A stretch of 36,568 nucleotides of DNA from Bradyrhizobium genosp. SA-3 (GTDB lineage Bacteria; Pseudomonadota; Alphaproteobacteria; Rhizobiales; Xanthobacteraceae), in NCBI RefSeq assembly GCF_004212635.1, contig NZ_PSRT01000084.1, positions 1 through 36,568 on the forward strand, read 5' to 3'. The position numbers and the translations under genes were made by a program. The notes under the pieces were generated by a model. The model ran no database searches, was not told where the DNA came from, and saw only the letters and a list, made by a program, of their open reading frames with translations. Position 1 is the first letter of the stretch. Each line of letters opens with the position of its first letter. Positions 8,139 to 17,375 of the stretch are shown here, piece by piece.

Positions 8139-9467
8139 TCAGGCCACCTTCTTGATGGCGTCGCCGAGGATCGAGACCATCTGGTCGATGTGGCTCTTCT
8201 CGACGATGAGCGGAGGCGACATCGCGAAGCTGTCGCCGCTCATGCGCAGGTAGAGGCCAGTGTTGAAGCAGTCGACCATGACGTCGTAGCCGCGGGCACC
8301 GACGGCACCGTCACGCGGCGCCAGCTCGACCGCGCCCATCAGGCCGCAATTGCGGATGTCGACGACGTTCGGCAGGCCCTTCAGCGAATGCAGCGCATCG
8401 CGCCAATATTCGGCGATCGACGCACCGCGCGTGAGCAGGCCTTCGTCCTTGTAGATGTCGAGCGTCGCGATGCCGGCGGCGCAGGCGGTCGGATGCGCAG
8501 AATAAGTGTAGCCGTGGAACAGCTCCATCTGGTTCTCGGGGCCGACCATCAGGCCGTCATGCACCTTGCGGCTCGCAAACACCGCGCCGCAGGGAATGGT
8601 GCCGTTGGTAATGCCCTTGGCGGTCGTCATCAGATCCGGCGTGACGCCGAAGAAGTTGGCGGCGAACGGCGTGCCGAGGCGGCCGAAGCCGGTGATGACC
8701 TCGTCGAAGATCAGCAGGATGCCGTGCTTGTCGCAGATCTGGCGCAGGCGCTGGAGATAGCCCTTCGGCGGCGGCAGCACCGCGGTCGAACCCGGCACCG
8801 GCTCGACGATGACGGCGGCGATGGTCTCGGCGCCGTGCAGGCCGACCAGACGCTCGAGATCGTCGGCAAGCTCGGCGCCGTGCTCAGGCTGGTCCTTGGC
8901 AAAGGCGTTGCGGGTGAGATCGTGGGTGTGGCGGATGTGATCGACGCCCGGCAGCAGGGTGGCGAAGGCGCGGCGATTGGCGACCATGCCGCCGACCGAG
9001 GTGCCGCCGAAGCCGACGCCGTGATAGCCGCGCTCACGGCCGATCAGGCGGGTGCGGCTGGCCTGGCCGTTGGCGCGGTGATAGGCCAGCGCGATCTTCA
9101 GCGCGGTATCGACCGACTCGGAGCCGGAGTTGGTGAAGAAGACGCGATCGAGGCCCTTCGGCGCGATCTCGGCGAGCCGCTCGGCGAAGTCGAACGCCAG
9201 CGGATGGCCCATCTGGAACGACGGTGCGAAGTCCAGCGTCATGAGCTGCCGCTCGACCGCAGCAGCAATCTGCTTGCGGCCGTGACCGGCATTGACGCAC
9301 CACAGGCCCGCGGAGCCGTCGATCACCTTGCGGCCGTCGACGGTGGTGTAGTGCATCCCCTCGGCGGAGGAGAACAGGCGCGGCGCCTTCTTGAACTGCC
9401 GGTTGGCCGTGAACGGCATCCAGAACGAGTCGGTCTTGATAGTGTTCGGAATCTGATGAAGGGTCAC
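8139..9467 (-). CDS. Class III aminotransferase, beta-alanine/omega-amino acid:pyruvate type
   Basis: A 442-residue PLP enzyme of aminotransferase class III, which moves the terminal amino group of beta-alanine or other omega-amino acids/amines to pyruvate. The N-terminal SFWMPFTANRQFKKAPRLF and DGSAGLWCVNAGHGR segments are characteristic of beta-alanine:pyruvate transaminases. The PLP site shows LIFDEVITGFGR and the Schiff-base lysine in TTAKGITNG. I chose GTG at 9467 because AAAGGAG sits 9 bp ahead of it and homology begins right after; an ATG at 9503 would add 12 unconvincing residues. It is divergent from the second XRE-cupin regulator and precedes dadA. Confidence 0.88.
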   Translation of the reverse strand: MTLHQIPNTIKTDSFWMPFTANRQFKKAPRLFSSAEGMHYTTVDGRKVIDGSAGLWCVNAGHGRKQIAAAVERQLMTLDFAPSFQMGHPLAFDFAERLAEIAPKGLDRVFFTNSGSESVDTALKIALAYHRANGQASRTRLIGRERGYHGVGFGGTSVGGMVANRRAFATLLPGVDHIRHTHDLTRNAFAKDQPEHGAELADDLERLVGLHGAETIAAVIVEPVPGSTAVLPPPKGYLQRLRQICDKHGILLIFDEVITGFGRLGTPFAANFFGVTPDLMTTAKGITNGTIPCGAVFASRKVHDGLMVGPENQMELFHGYTYSAHPTACAAGIATLDIYKDEGLLTRGASIAEYWRDALHSLKGLPNVVDIRNCGLMGAVELAPRDGAVGARGYDVMVDCFNTGLYLRMSGDSFAMSPPLIVEKSHIDQMVSILGDAIKKVA

Positions 9468-9564
9468 GGCCGCGCTCCTTTGCTGACAGGCTAGCAGAGC
9501 CACGGCTCATAAGGCGCAACAAGTCCTTTTCTGATCAGCTGCAAGCCATTGATTTCACTGGGGC

Positions 9565-9600
9565 TGCAGGTCCATATTTGCGCGATCCGCAACACCTGCA
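9565..9600. promoter_or_regulatory. Operator candidate for second XRE-cupin regulator
   Basis: TTGCG-CGATC-CGCAA at 9578-9592 is the exact reverse complement of the site at 5922-5936. It is enclosed by a second inverted repeat, TGCAGGT (9565-9571) and ACCTGCA (9594-9600). The 15-bp site is centred 43 bp before the regulator start and 118 bp before the transaminase start. At the other locus the distances are 42 and 122 bp. Confidence 0.7.
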
Positions 9601-9627
9601 ACACGGGACCAAGGCAAGGACCAAGGC

Positions 9628-10176
9628 ATGAGCGTAGACATCGGTGGACGGCTGCGATTCATCCGGGCGCGCCACAAGCTGTCGCAGCGTGAGCTGGCAA
9701 AGCGAGCCGGCGTCACCAATTCGACGATCTCGCTGATCGAATCCAACCAGATGAACCCGTCGGTCGGCGCGCTTAAGCGCATCCTCGACGGCATCCCGAT
9801 GGGGCTCGCCGAGTTCTTCGCGCTGGAGCCGGAGTCTAGGCGCAAGATCTTCTACCGCGCCGAGGAACTCACCGAGGTCGGCAAGAAGCCGATCTCCTAC
9901 CAGCAAGTCGGCGACAATCTGTTCGGCCGCAGCCTTCAGATCCTGAAGGAGCGTTACGAGCCCGGCAGCGACACCGGGCGCGTCCACCTCGTCCATGACG
10001 GCGAGGAAGGCGGTGTCGTGATCTCCGGAAAGCTCGAGGTCACCGTCGAAGACGAGCGGCGGATCCTCAATCCGGGCGATGCCTATTATTTCGAGAGCCG
10101 CCGCCCGCATCGCTTCCGCTGCGTCGGCGGCAAGCCGTGCGAAGTGATCTCGGCCTGCACGCCGCCGACGTTCTGA
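9628..10176 (+). CDS. XRE-cupin transcriptional regulator, PuuR-like
   Basis: A 182-residue regulator with an XRE helix-turn-helix at about residues 5-60 (LSQRELAKRAGVTNSTISLIESNQMNPSVGALKRIL) and a C-terminal cupin at about 110-178 (HDGEEGGVVISGKLEVTV, then GDAYYFESRRPHRF). Length and sequence style match PuuR, the putrescine-utilisation repressor, and this copy lacks the N-terminal tail of the other XRE-cupin protein in the window. An 11-bp tandem duplication GGACCAAGGCA (9606-9616, 9618-9628) covers the ribosome-binding area and start codon. It is divergent from the transaminase-dadA unit, the likely target. Confidence 0.9.
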   Translation: MSVDIGGRLRFIRARHKLSQRELAKRAGVTNSTISLIESNQMNPSVGALKRILDGIPMGLAEFFALEPESRRKIFYRAEELTEVGKKPISYQQVGDNLFGRSLQILKERYEPGSDTGRVHLVHDGEEGGVVISGKLEVTVEDERRILNPGDAYYFESRRPHRFRCVGGKPCEVISACTPPTF

Positions 10177-10338
10177 AGCGAGCCCGCGTCGGCTCGCCGG
10201 CCTTCTTGCGCTAACTCAAGGAATTTGGTCCCGCTCGAACTCTCAGCGCGCTTGAGCCACCTCAATGTCCGCTGGCCGAAGCTGGGCTAACTGTCATCAC
10301 GTAGCCGAGCAGCCTCGCGCAAAAGGTGCTGAGGTTAT

Positions 10339-10375
10339 GGCCCCGGACTCCTAGGCACTCCGGGGCCGCTTTGTT
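10339..10375 (+). terminator. Hairpin, possible terminator
   Basis: Perfect arms GGCCCCGGA and TCCGGGGCC with an 11-base loop, followed by GCTTTGTT. It could end the PuuR-like transcript, or on the other strand the oxidoreductase operon. The weak T-tract lowers confidence. The rest of 10177-10387 holds nothing I can identify. Confidence 0.5.
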
Positions 10376-10387
10376 CCGGGACGGCAG

Positions 10388-12649
10388 CTAGAGCTGCGTC
10401 AACAACTCCTCGATCCTGATCGGAAAGCGGCGGACACGCACGCCGGTCGCATGCCAGACCGCGTTGGCGACCGCGCCGGCGCTGCCGGTGATGCCGATCT
10501 CGCCGACACCCTTGATGCCCAGCGCATTGACGTGAGGGTCATGCTCCTCGACCGTGATCACGTCGAGCGGCGGCACGTCGGCATTCACGGGGATGTGGTA
10601 TTCGCCGAGATTGGCGTTCATGATCCGGCCGGTGCGGCGATCGGTGATGGCCTCCTCGTGCAGCGCGAAGGACAGACCCCAGATCATGCCGCCGAACAGC
10701 TGGCTCTGCACCATCCGCGGATTGACGATGCGTCCCGCCGCGAAGGCGCCGACCATGCGGGTGACCCGGACCTGACCGAGCTCGGGATCGACCTTCACCT
10801 CCGCGAACACCGCGCCGTGGGCGTGCATCGCGTATTCCTCCATCGCCGCAGGATTCGGCGCGCCGGTGCCGCGCGCCTCGACCTCGGAAACGCCAGCACG
10901 TGCCAAGATCTCGGCATAGCTCTCGCCGCGGCTCTCGTCGTCACGCCGGATCAATCGGCCGTCGCGCGCGATCACGCCGGCATTGCCGGCGCCGAACAGC
11001 GGCGAGCCCTCATCATTGGTTGCGAGATCGGCGAGCTTTGCAATCACGGCCGCGCCGGCGCTGTAGATCGCCGCGCCGGCGGTTGCGGTGTGCGCCGAGC
11101 CGCCGGCGATGCCGGCATCGGGCAGGTCCGAAGTGCCCGCCTTGAACGTAACGCGTTCCATGTCGAGACCAACGGCATCGGCGGCAATCTGCGCCAATGC
11201 CGTCCAGGCGCCCTGCCCCATGTCATGCGCGCCGATCTCCATCGCGCCCGAGCCGTCGCGGCGGATCGCTGCACGCGCTTCCGCCTGGAACATCAGCGCC
11301 GGGAAGGTCGCGGTGCCCATGCCCCAGCCGACCAGCAGGCCGGCATCGTCGCGCATCTGCCGCGGCTGGAGCGAGCGCTTCGCCCAGCCGAAGCGCGCCG
11401 CGCCCTGCTCGTAGCAGGTGCGCAGCGCCTTCGAGGAGAACGGCTTGCCGGTGATCGGCTCCACCTCGGCATAGTTCTTGAGGCGGAAGGCGAGCGGATC
11501 CATGCCGCAGGCCCAGGCCATCTCGTCGATCGCACTTTCGAGCGCGATCGATCCGGTCGCCTCGCCGGGCGCGCGCATGAACAACGGCGTGCCGGTGTTG
11601 ACGCGCACGGCGTCATGCGAGGTGCGGATTGCAGGGGCTGCATAGAGCGAGTGCGAGGCGCCGGCCGCGGGCTCGTAGAAATCGTCGAACGTGCTCGACA
11701 CAGTGCGGGCATGATGATCGAGCGCGGTCAGACGCCCCTCACCGTCGGCGCCGATGCGCAGCCGTTGGCGCGTCGGCGCGCGATGGCCGACCGGGCCATA
11801 CATCTGTTCACGGCGCAGCACGAGCTTGACCGGCTTGCCAACCAGCTTGGCAGCCATGATGCCGAGCGTCGGCGGGCCGGCCATCAGCCCCTTGGAGCCG
11901 AAGCCGCCGCCGAGGAACGGGCTGCGGATGTGGATCTTGTCGTGCGCGATGCCGAACAACTCGGCGATGCGCGCCAGCGACATTGTCAAACCCTGGGTCG
12001 GCATGTCGACCGACAGTTTGCCGCCGTTCCAGCTGGCGACGATGGCATGCGGCTCCATCGCGTTGTGATATTGCGGCGGTGTCTCGTAGACCGCGTCGAT
12101 CTGCTTCTCAGCAGAGGCAAGGCCCGCCTCGACATCGCCGTGGTGATGCGCCGCGGGGTTGCCGACGCCGACGACCGGCGGCACGAAGCTTTCGCCGGCG
12201 TCGAGACCGATCAGCGCCGGCAGCGTCTCGTAACGCGGCGCCAGCAGCGCCGCGCCTTCCGTTGCGGCCTCCAGCGTCTCGGCGATCACGACGGCGATCG
12301 GCTGGTTGGCGTAGCGGACCTCATTGCTCTGCAATACCTCCATCCGGAACACGAACGGATTGGTCTTGATCTCGGGGTCGACCGCGAGCGGCGGCTTGTG
12401 GTCGGGCGTCATGACGTCCACGACGCCGGGATGGCGCTTTGCGGCATCGACATCGAGCGAGGCCACACGGCCGCGCGAAATGCTGGCAACAGCCATCACC
12501 GCAAACAGCATGCCGGGCGGATGATTGTCGGCGGCATAGATCGCCTGCCCCTTGACCTTGAGGATGCCGTCACGGCGGGTCAGCGGCTGGCCGATGTTCG
12601 AGCCGTGGCGCAGATGGGCGGGCGCACTGGTCAGGTTGAGCTCAGGCAT
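10388..12649 (-). CDS. paoC: Aldehyde oxidoreductase molybdenum-binding subunit (xanthine oxidase family)
   Basis: A 753-residue large subunit of the xanthine oxidase family, which binds the molybdopterin cofactor and hydroxylates aldehydes or N-heterocycles. It starts with the YAADNHPPGMLFAVMAVA-type aldehyde oxidase domain and has PFLGGGFGSKG in the Moco region; GVGEIGITGSAGAVANAV near the C terminus supplies the conserved catalytic glutamate. Length agrees with PaoC (about 730). The ATG at 12649 has GGAG just upstream and overlaps the FAD subunit gene by 8 bp. With the two upstream genes it forms a complete three-subunit enzyme. Substrate is unknown; a PaoD/XdhC-type maturation gene is not in the window. 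Confidence 0.9.
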   Translation of the reverse strand: MPELNLTSAPAHLRHGSNIGQPLTRRDGILKVKGQAIYAADNHPPGMLFAVMAVASISRGRVASLDVDAAKRHPGVVDVMTPDHKPPLAVDPEIKTNPFVFRMEVLQSNEVRYANQPIAVVIAETLEAATEGAALLAPRYETLPALIGLDAGESFVPPVVGVGNPAAHHHGDVEAGLASAEKQIDAVYETPPQYHNAMEPHAIVASWNGGKLSVDMPTQGLTMSLARIAELFGIAHDKIHIRSPFLGGGFGSKGLMAGPPTLGIMAAKLVGKPVKLVLRREQMYGPVGHRAPTRQRLRIGADGEGRLTALDHHARTVSSTFDDFYEPAAGASHSLYAAPAIRTSHDAVRVNTGTPLFMRAPGEATGSIALESAIDEMAWACGMDPLAFRLKNYAEVEPITGKPFSSKALRTCYEQGAARFGWAKRSLQPRQMRDDAGLLVGWGMGTATFPALMFQAEARAAIRRDGSGAMEIGAHDMGQGAWTALAQIAADAVGLDMERVTFKAGTSDLPDAGIAGGSAHTATAGAAIYSAGAAVIAKLADLATNDEGSPLFGAGNAGVIARDGRLIRRDDESRGESYAEILARAGVSEVEARGTGAPNPAAMEEYAMHAHGAVFAEVKVDPELGQVRVTRMVGAFAAGRIVNPRMVQSQLFGGMIWGLSFALHEEAITDRRTGRIMNANLGEYHIPVNADVPPLDVITVEEHDPHVNALGIKGVGEIGITGSAGAVANAVWHATGVRVRRFPIRIEELLTQL

Positions 12650-13693
12650 GGATGGCTCCGGAGGTCGAGGCAAAGGGAGAGGCCGGCAACGCCGGCAGGC
12701 GCGCGGGCGTACCAGCCGCGGCCAGCGTCAACGCGCGCACCACGATGCGGCGCGCGAGCTCGATCTTGTAAGCATTGTCGCCGGACGGCTTTGCGTCGGT
12801 GAGCGCGCGGCTGGCGGCTTCCCGGAAGGCGTCGGCCGTGGGCGCGACGTTCCTGAGAACATCCTCCGCGGCGCGGGCGCGCCAGGGCTTTGCCGCGACA
12901 CCGCCGAGCGCGAGCCGCGCCTCCGCGATCCTGCCGTTCTCGATCCGCAATGCGGCCGCAGCCGATACCACGGCGAAGGCATAAGACGTACGCTCACGAA
13001 CCTTGAGGTAGCGCGCATGCGTGGCAAAGCCGCGCGCCGGAGGCGGCAGGCGCACCGCAGTGATGAGGTCGCCGGGCTCGAGCGCCGACTCGCGCTCGGG
13101 GGTATTGCCGGGCAGGCGGTGCAGTTCGTCGAGCGCGATCTCGCGCCGGCCGTTCCTGCCCTCGATCTCGACGACGGCGTCGAGTGCGACCAGCGGCACG
13201 CAGAAATCGGACGGATGCGTGGTGATGCAGTTCTCGCTCCAGCCGAGCACGGCATGGCTGCGGTTCTCGCCTTCACGCGCATCGCAACCGCTGCCGGCCT
13301 CGCGCTTGTTGCAGCGGCTGGCGGTGTCGTAGAAATACGCGCAGCGCGTCCGTTGCAAGAGATTGCCGCCGACCGTCGCCGTGTTGCGCAGTTGCGCGGA
13401 CGCACCGGACAGCAGCGCTTCGGCGACCGCGGGATACGATCTCGCGAATTCGGTGTCATGTGCGAGATCGGCGTTGCTGACGAGGGCGCCGATGCGCAAC
13501 GAACCGTCGGCGAGGCGCTCGATCCCATCGAGTCCGTCGAGATGCGTGACGTCGACGAGACGATCGGGACGGCTGACGCCGCCCTTCATCAGATCGAGCA
13601 GATTGGTGCCGGCGGCGAGATAGACGGCGCCCGGCTGGGCCGCGGCGACAACGGCCTCGGCGACCGTGGCGGGCCTGACGTAATCGAACGGTT

Positions 13694-13697
<4 letters not shown>
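12642..13697 (-). CDS. paoB: Aldehyde oxidoreductase FAD-binding subunit with extra Fe-S cysteines
   Basis: A 351-residue FAD subunit of the CoxM/PaoB type that passes electrons from the Fe-S centres to the acceptor. FAD-contact motifs include YLAAGTNLLDLMK near the N terminus and ATVGGNLLQRTRC. After these is a cysteine-rich stretch RCAYFYDTASRCNKREAGSGCDA, then ENCITTHPSDFCVPL, matching the insertion that holds a [4Fe-4S] cluster in E. coli PaoB. This makes the PaoABC assignment better than plain xanthine dehydrogenase. Its ATG at 13697 overlaps the TGA of the 2Fe-2S subunit gene. Confidence 0.9.
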
Positions 13698-14191
<494 letters not shown>

Positions 14192-14391
14192 ACAAGGCTC
14201 CGATCAGATATGGACATGACTAGTCGTGCAGCGCGCCACCGCCGTGGCCGCCGTCAACGTGGCGCCGCCCGAACATGATCCGTGCCGACACTTGAGCGAA
14301 GATACGGAGGCACCCTCCGCTTAACAAGAGGCACCCAGAAATATTTGGAATTCGTCAAAAGCCTGTGCGCCACCAACGCGATGCAGCCAGC

Positions 14392-14413
14392 CAAGGGTTC
14401 AACAAGGGTTCAA
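14392..14413. promoter_or_regulatory. Tandem 11-bp repeat before the TetR gene
   Basis: Two perfect copies of CAAGGGTTCAA lie end to end 31 bp before the tetR-type start codon, in the 252-bp gap between it and the aldehyde oxidoreductase operon. A duplicated operator half-site is possible; a chance slippage duplication is the alternative. Nothing else is recognised in this gap. Confidence 0.4.
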
Positions 14414-14443
14414 TCTAACCAATTCGTGATCTACATTGCCGAC

Positions 14444-15085
14444 ATGGACGAGCACACCGACCAGACCCGAAAGCCCCGCGCCGATGCCGTGCGCAATCGC
14501 GAGCGCGTGCTCGAAGCCGCGAAAACCGTGTTCAGCGCCGGCGGCCCCGAGGCGAGCCTCGAGGCCGTGGCAAAGCGCGCCGGCGTCGGCATCGGCACGC
14601 TCTACCGGCATTTCCCGACCCGCGAGGATTTGTTCGAGGCGGTCTACCGCCGCGAGGTCGAGCAGCTCGGCGAGCTCGCCGAGCAGCTGAAGAATGCCAA
14701 GGACCCGGTGGATGCGCTGCGGCGATGGCTGCGCTCCAACGTCGAATTCGTGGCCACCAAGAAAGGCATGTCGGCCGCGCTGGCGCTGACGTTCCAGAGC
14801 TCGTCCGAACTCGCGGCGTTCTCGATGGACCGGCTGACCAAGGCGATCGGCTCACTGCTTGATCGCGCGGTCGCGGCCGGTCAGATGCGCGGCGATGTCA
14901 GCCCGGAGGACCTGCTGCGGGCATTTTTCGGGATGTGCTACATGCACGATCAGCCGGGATGGCAGGCCTCAGTGCTGCGCCTGCTCGACGTATTCGTGGA
15001 CGGGCTGCGGGTGCAGCCCGTCACGACAGCCAAGCCGCGCGCCGTCGCCAAACCAACGAAGCCCGTCGCGAAGCGCAAGCGATAG
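14444..15085 (+). CDS. TetR-family transcriptional regulator
   Basis: A 213-residue TetR-type regulator. The N-terminal helix-turn-helix is clear at about residues 14-60 (RERVLEAAKTVFSAGG, SLEAVAKRAGVGIGTLYRHFPTREDLFEAVY). The C-terminal ligand domain is of the TetR_C type with a lysine/proline-rich tail (VAKPTKPVAKRKR). The ATG at 14444 begins MDEHTDQTRKPRADAVRNRE and is preferred over starts further upstream that lie in non-coding sequence. It is divergent from the aldehyde oxidoreductase operon, so repression of that operon with release by an aldehyde or aromatic ligand is a reasonable inference. Confidence 0.9.
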   Translation: MDEHTDQTRKPRADAVRNRERVLEAAKTVFSAGGPEASLEAVAKRAGVGIGTLYRHFPTREDLFEAVYRREVEQLGELAEQLKNAKDPVDALRRWLRSNVEFVATKKGMSAALALTFQSSSELAAFSMDRLTKAIGSLLDRAVAAGQMRGDVSPEDLLRAFFGMCYMHDQPGWQASVLRLLDVFVDGLRVQPVTTAKPRAVAKPTKPVAKRKR

Positions 15086-15140
15086 CCGACGGCGGCCAGA
15101 AGATCACCGGAGGCTCGCTGCTGAAAGCTGGACGGGAGGC

Positions 15141-16406
15141 CTAAGTCGCAAAGCCCGGGCCGGTCTTCATCGCGTTCATCCGCGAGCGGATCAGCAGCAA
15201 CACGACGATGCCGATGTTCAGCGCGTTCCACGCCACGCCGTTGGCGAACGCCGCGGCATACGAGCCGGTGGCATCGAAGATGACGCCCGACACCCAGCCG
15301 CCGAAGGACATGCCGAACACGGACGCAAAGATCACGATGCCGACGCGCGTTGCGGCTTCGCTCGCCGGCATCGCCTCGCGCACGATGATGGCATAGCTCG
15401 GCACGATGCCGCCCTGGAACAGGCCGAACATCGCGGAGATGAGATAGAGCGAGGTGAGGCTGTCGAAGAACAAATAGAACACCAGCGCAAAGCCCTGCGC
15501 CAGCGATCCCACCAGCAGCGTGCGGATGCCGCCGATCTTGTCGGCGAGATAGCCCGACCCGATCCGGCTGACGATGCCGCAGCCCATCATCAGCGACAGC
15601 ATCTCGGCGCCACGCGCCACGCCATAGCCGAGATCGCCGCAATAGGCGACGATATGCACCTGCGGCATCGCCATGGCGACGCAGCAGGAAATGCTGGCGA
15701 TCGAGAGCAGCACCGTCAGCGTGTTGGTCGACAGCTTGAGATCGACCCGCGGCGGCGGTGCATTGGCATGATCGCGGATATGGTCGTTACCCATCTGCAC
15801 GCGCAGGACGAGGACCAGAAGCGCCATCGTGCTCGCGCAGACGATGCCGATGCCGATATGGGTGTAGCGCCAGCCGGCGGTCTGCGTGCCCCAGCTCACG
15901 ATCGGCGGCCACATCGTGCCGGCGACATAATTGCCGCTGGCGACGATGGTCACGGCAAGTCCGCGATAGCGCTCGAACCAATGCGAGGCCTCCGCCATCA
16001 GCGGCGCGAAAGTCGCGGAGGTGCCGAGCCCGATCAGGAAATACGCCGCCACGAACTGCCAGAGCTGCGTCGACAGCCCCGCGAGCACGTTGGCGATGCC
16101 GAGAAAGGCGATGCTGATCGCCATCGCCAGCACGATGCCGAACCGGTCGGTGATCTTGCCGGCGATGACGCCGCCCAGCCCGAAACCGAACATCATCAGC
16201 GTGAAGGCCAGCGACACCGCGCCGCGTGTGGCACCGAATTCGGTCTGCACCACGGGAATCACAACCACGACCGCCCACATGCCGACGGCGCCGATCGAGC
16301 CGATCAGGAGCGCAATGATCAGGCGCATCCAGGCCTGACGCGAATCAGGGGTGAATGAAGCCGGGGTTTGTCCTGGATGATTTGGCGCGTGCACGGAACG
16401 GACCAT
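15141..16406 (-). CDS. MFS transporter, probable organic-anion type
   Basis: A ~421-residue major facilitator protein with about 12 hydrophobic segments. The conserved loop after TM2 is GGVIAGKITDRFG, and a charged loop WFERYRGLAVTIVASGNY follows TM4. The overall style matches the MFS clade containing oxalate/formate and monocarboxylate transporters, but the substrate cannot be assigned. The N terminus is uncertain: ATG codons at 16406 and 16424 both lack a good ribosome-binding site. The gene ends 55 bp after the TetR gene, convergent with it, and is divergent from the copper operon. Confidence 0.82.
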   Translation of the reverse strand: MVRSVHAPNHPGQTPASFTPDSRQAWMRLIIALLIGSIGAVGMWAVVVVIPVVQTEFGATRGAVSLAFTLMMFGFGLGGVIAGKITDRFGIVLAMAISIAFLGIANVLAGLSTQLWQFVAAYFLIGLGTSATFAPLMAEASHWFERYRGLAVTIVASGNYVAGTMWPPIVSWGTQTAGWRYTHIGIGIVCASTMALLVLVLRVQMGNDHIRDHANAPPPRVDLKLSTNTLTVLLSIASISCCVAMAMPQVHIVAYCGDLGYGVARGAEMLSLMMGCGIVSRIGSGYLADKIGGIRTLLVGSLAQGFALVFYLFFDSLTSLYLISAMFGLFQGGIVPSYAIIVREAMPASEAATRVGIVIFASVFGMSFGGWVSGVIFDATGSYAAAFANGVAWNALNIGIVVLLLIRSRMNAMKTGPGFAT

Positions 16407-16556
16407 GTTCGTTGATTGCCACATGGTCAAGCATCGTGGCGCGATATTGGGCATGCGCGGTGCACTGCGGTAAGAAGGAGCTTGGCGAACGCGGGTTTTG
16501 CCATTAATTTGCAATCAGCGTGTGCAACATTGCCGCGCGGGGAACATGTCGGCGGA

Positions 16557-17003
16557 ATGTTGCTGCGATTGACACGATCGATGCGGATCAGGGTGGGGCG
16601 CCTCGTTGCGCTCGCCTATCTGTTTTGCGTGCTCGCGCCGGCAGCAGCGCTTGCCTGGGGCAGCGGTCCGGTACCATGTCTTGCGGACGAGGCCCCGCTC
16701 GCCGATCTCGCGCCGGCGCACCACCAGATGCAGGCAAGCCATCAGCATGGCGATCCCTCGCATGACCACGCGGGAGCGCATGCGCATCACCAGACCGCTG
16801 CGCAGGACGCGCCCGCTCCGCATCATCATGGCGGCAAGGGCACGGTCGGACCGTGCTGCGCGATGTTGTGCGTGGGCGCGCTGCCGGCCGATCTGCCCAG
16901 CGTCGCCAAGCCGCTTCAGCCCATCTCCGCCTGCGCGCCCGAGATCGTGGCCAGCCTGCACAGCGCGACGCCGCCCCTGCACTACCGCCCTCCCATCGCC
17001 TGA
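16557..17003 (+). CDS. Secreted His-rich protein at head of copper operon
   Basis: A ~148-residue protein with a hydrophobic export signal (VGRLVALAYLFCVLAPAAALAWG) and a strikingly histidine-rich middle: about 17 His between residues 55 and 95 (HHQMQASHQHGDPSHDHAGAHAHH, then APHHHGG). A GPCCAMLCVG cysteine cluster follows. This suggests periplasmic binding of copper or another soft/borderline metal. The ATG at 16557 has GGGGAA upstream at 16539-16544; an ATG at 16581 is also possible. It is the first of six same-strand genes that include a multicopper oxidase and a cupredoxin. I do not recognise a named family with certainty. Confidence 0.7.
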   Translation: MLLRLTRSMRIRVGRLVALAYLFCVLAPAAALAWGSGPVPCLADEAPLADLAPAHHQMQASHQHGDPSHDHAGAHAHHQTAAQDAPAPHHHGGKGTVGPCCAMLCVGALPADLPSVAKPLQPISACAPEIVASLHSATPPLHYRPPIA

Positions 17004-17081
17004 TCTGACGCGACGACGTCAGGCCGAGCGCGCGTCCGCGCGCGCGAACCTGTGGTCTTAACGACAGATCAGGGATGAATC

Positions 17082-17366
17082 ATGTTGACGCTTTCCGGGG
17101 CGAAGTCCGCCGCCGCATCCGCGGCGCGAGGACGACACTTTCTATCTAGTTGGCCGCTGCTGGCCGTGATTGCGCTGGCGTTCGCCGGCTGCATGCCGGC
17201 AACGACACACATCGCCGCCGCGGATCCTGCCGATCCCGCGGCCAAGGTGGCGCCCGCCCTCTATCGTTCCACGATCGCGCCCTACAGCAGCCTGCGGCCG
17301 GCGACGCCGGCACCATGGCGCGAGCGCAACGAGAATGTCGCGCCGCAGCCGAAGCAAGATCGGTAG
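17082..17366 (+). CDS. Small lipoprotein of the copper operon
   Basis: A 94-residue protein with a lipobox LAFAGC, placing the lipidated cysteine at residue 37 after a hydrophobic stretch (SSWPLLAVIALAFAGC). The mature part is short and Pro/Ala-rich (YSSLRPATPAPWRERNENVAPQPKQDR) with no recognised domain. The unusually long region before the hydrophobic core hints that a later start could be used. It ends just before the TolC-like lipoprotein gene: its TAG overlaps the ribosome-binding AGGAG. Function unknown; a role in copper handling is inferred from position only. Confidence 0.68.
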   Translation: MLTLSGAKSAAASAARGRHFLSSWPLLAVIALAFAGCMPATTHIAAADPADPAAKVAPALYRSTIAPYSSLRPATPAPWRERNENVAPQPKQDR

Positions 17367-17375
17367 GAGCGCGCC

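Noticed and set aside
7440..9494. A 684-codon open frame opposite dadA and the transaminase
   Set aside because: Composition is typical of an antisense shadow; both minus-strand genes have clear family motifs.
10451..12802. A 783-codon open frame opposite the molybdenum subunit gene
   Set aside because: Antisense shadow of a GC-rich gene; low-complexity Arg/Ala/Asp composition and no domain.
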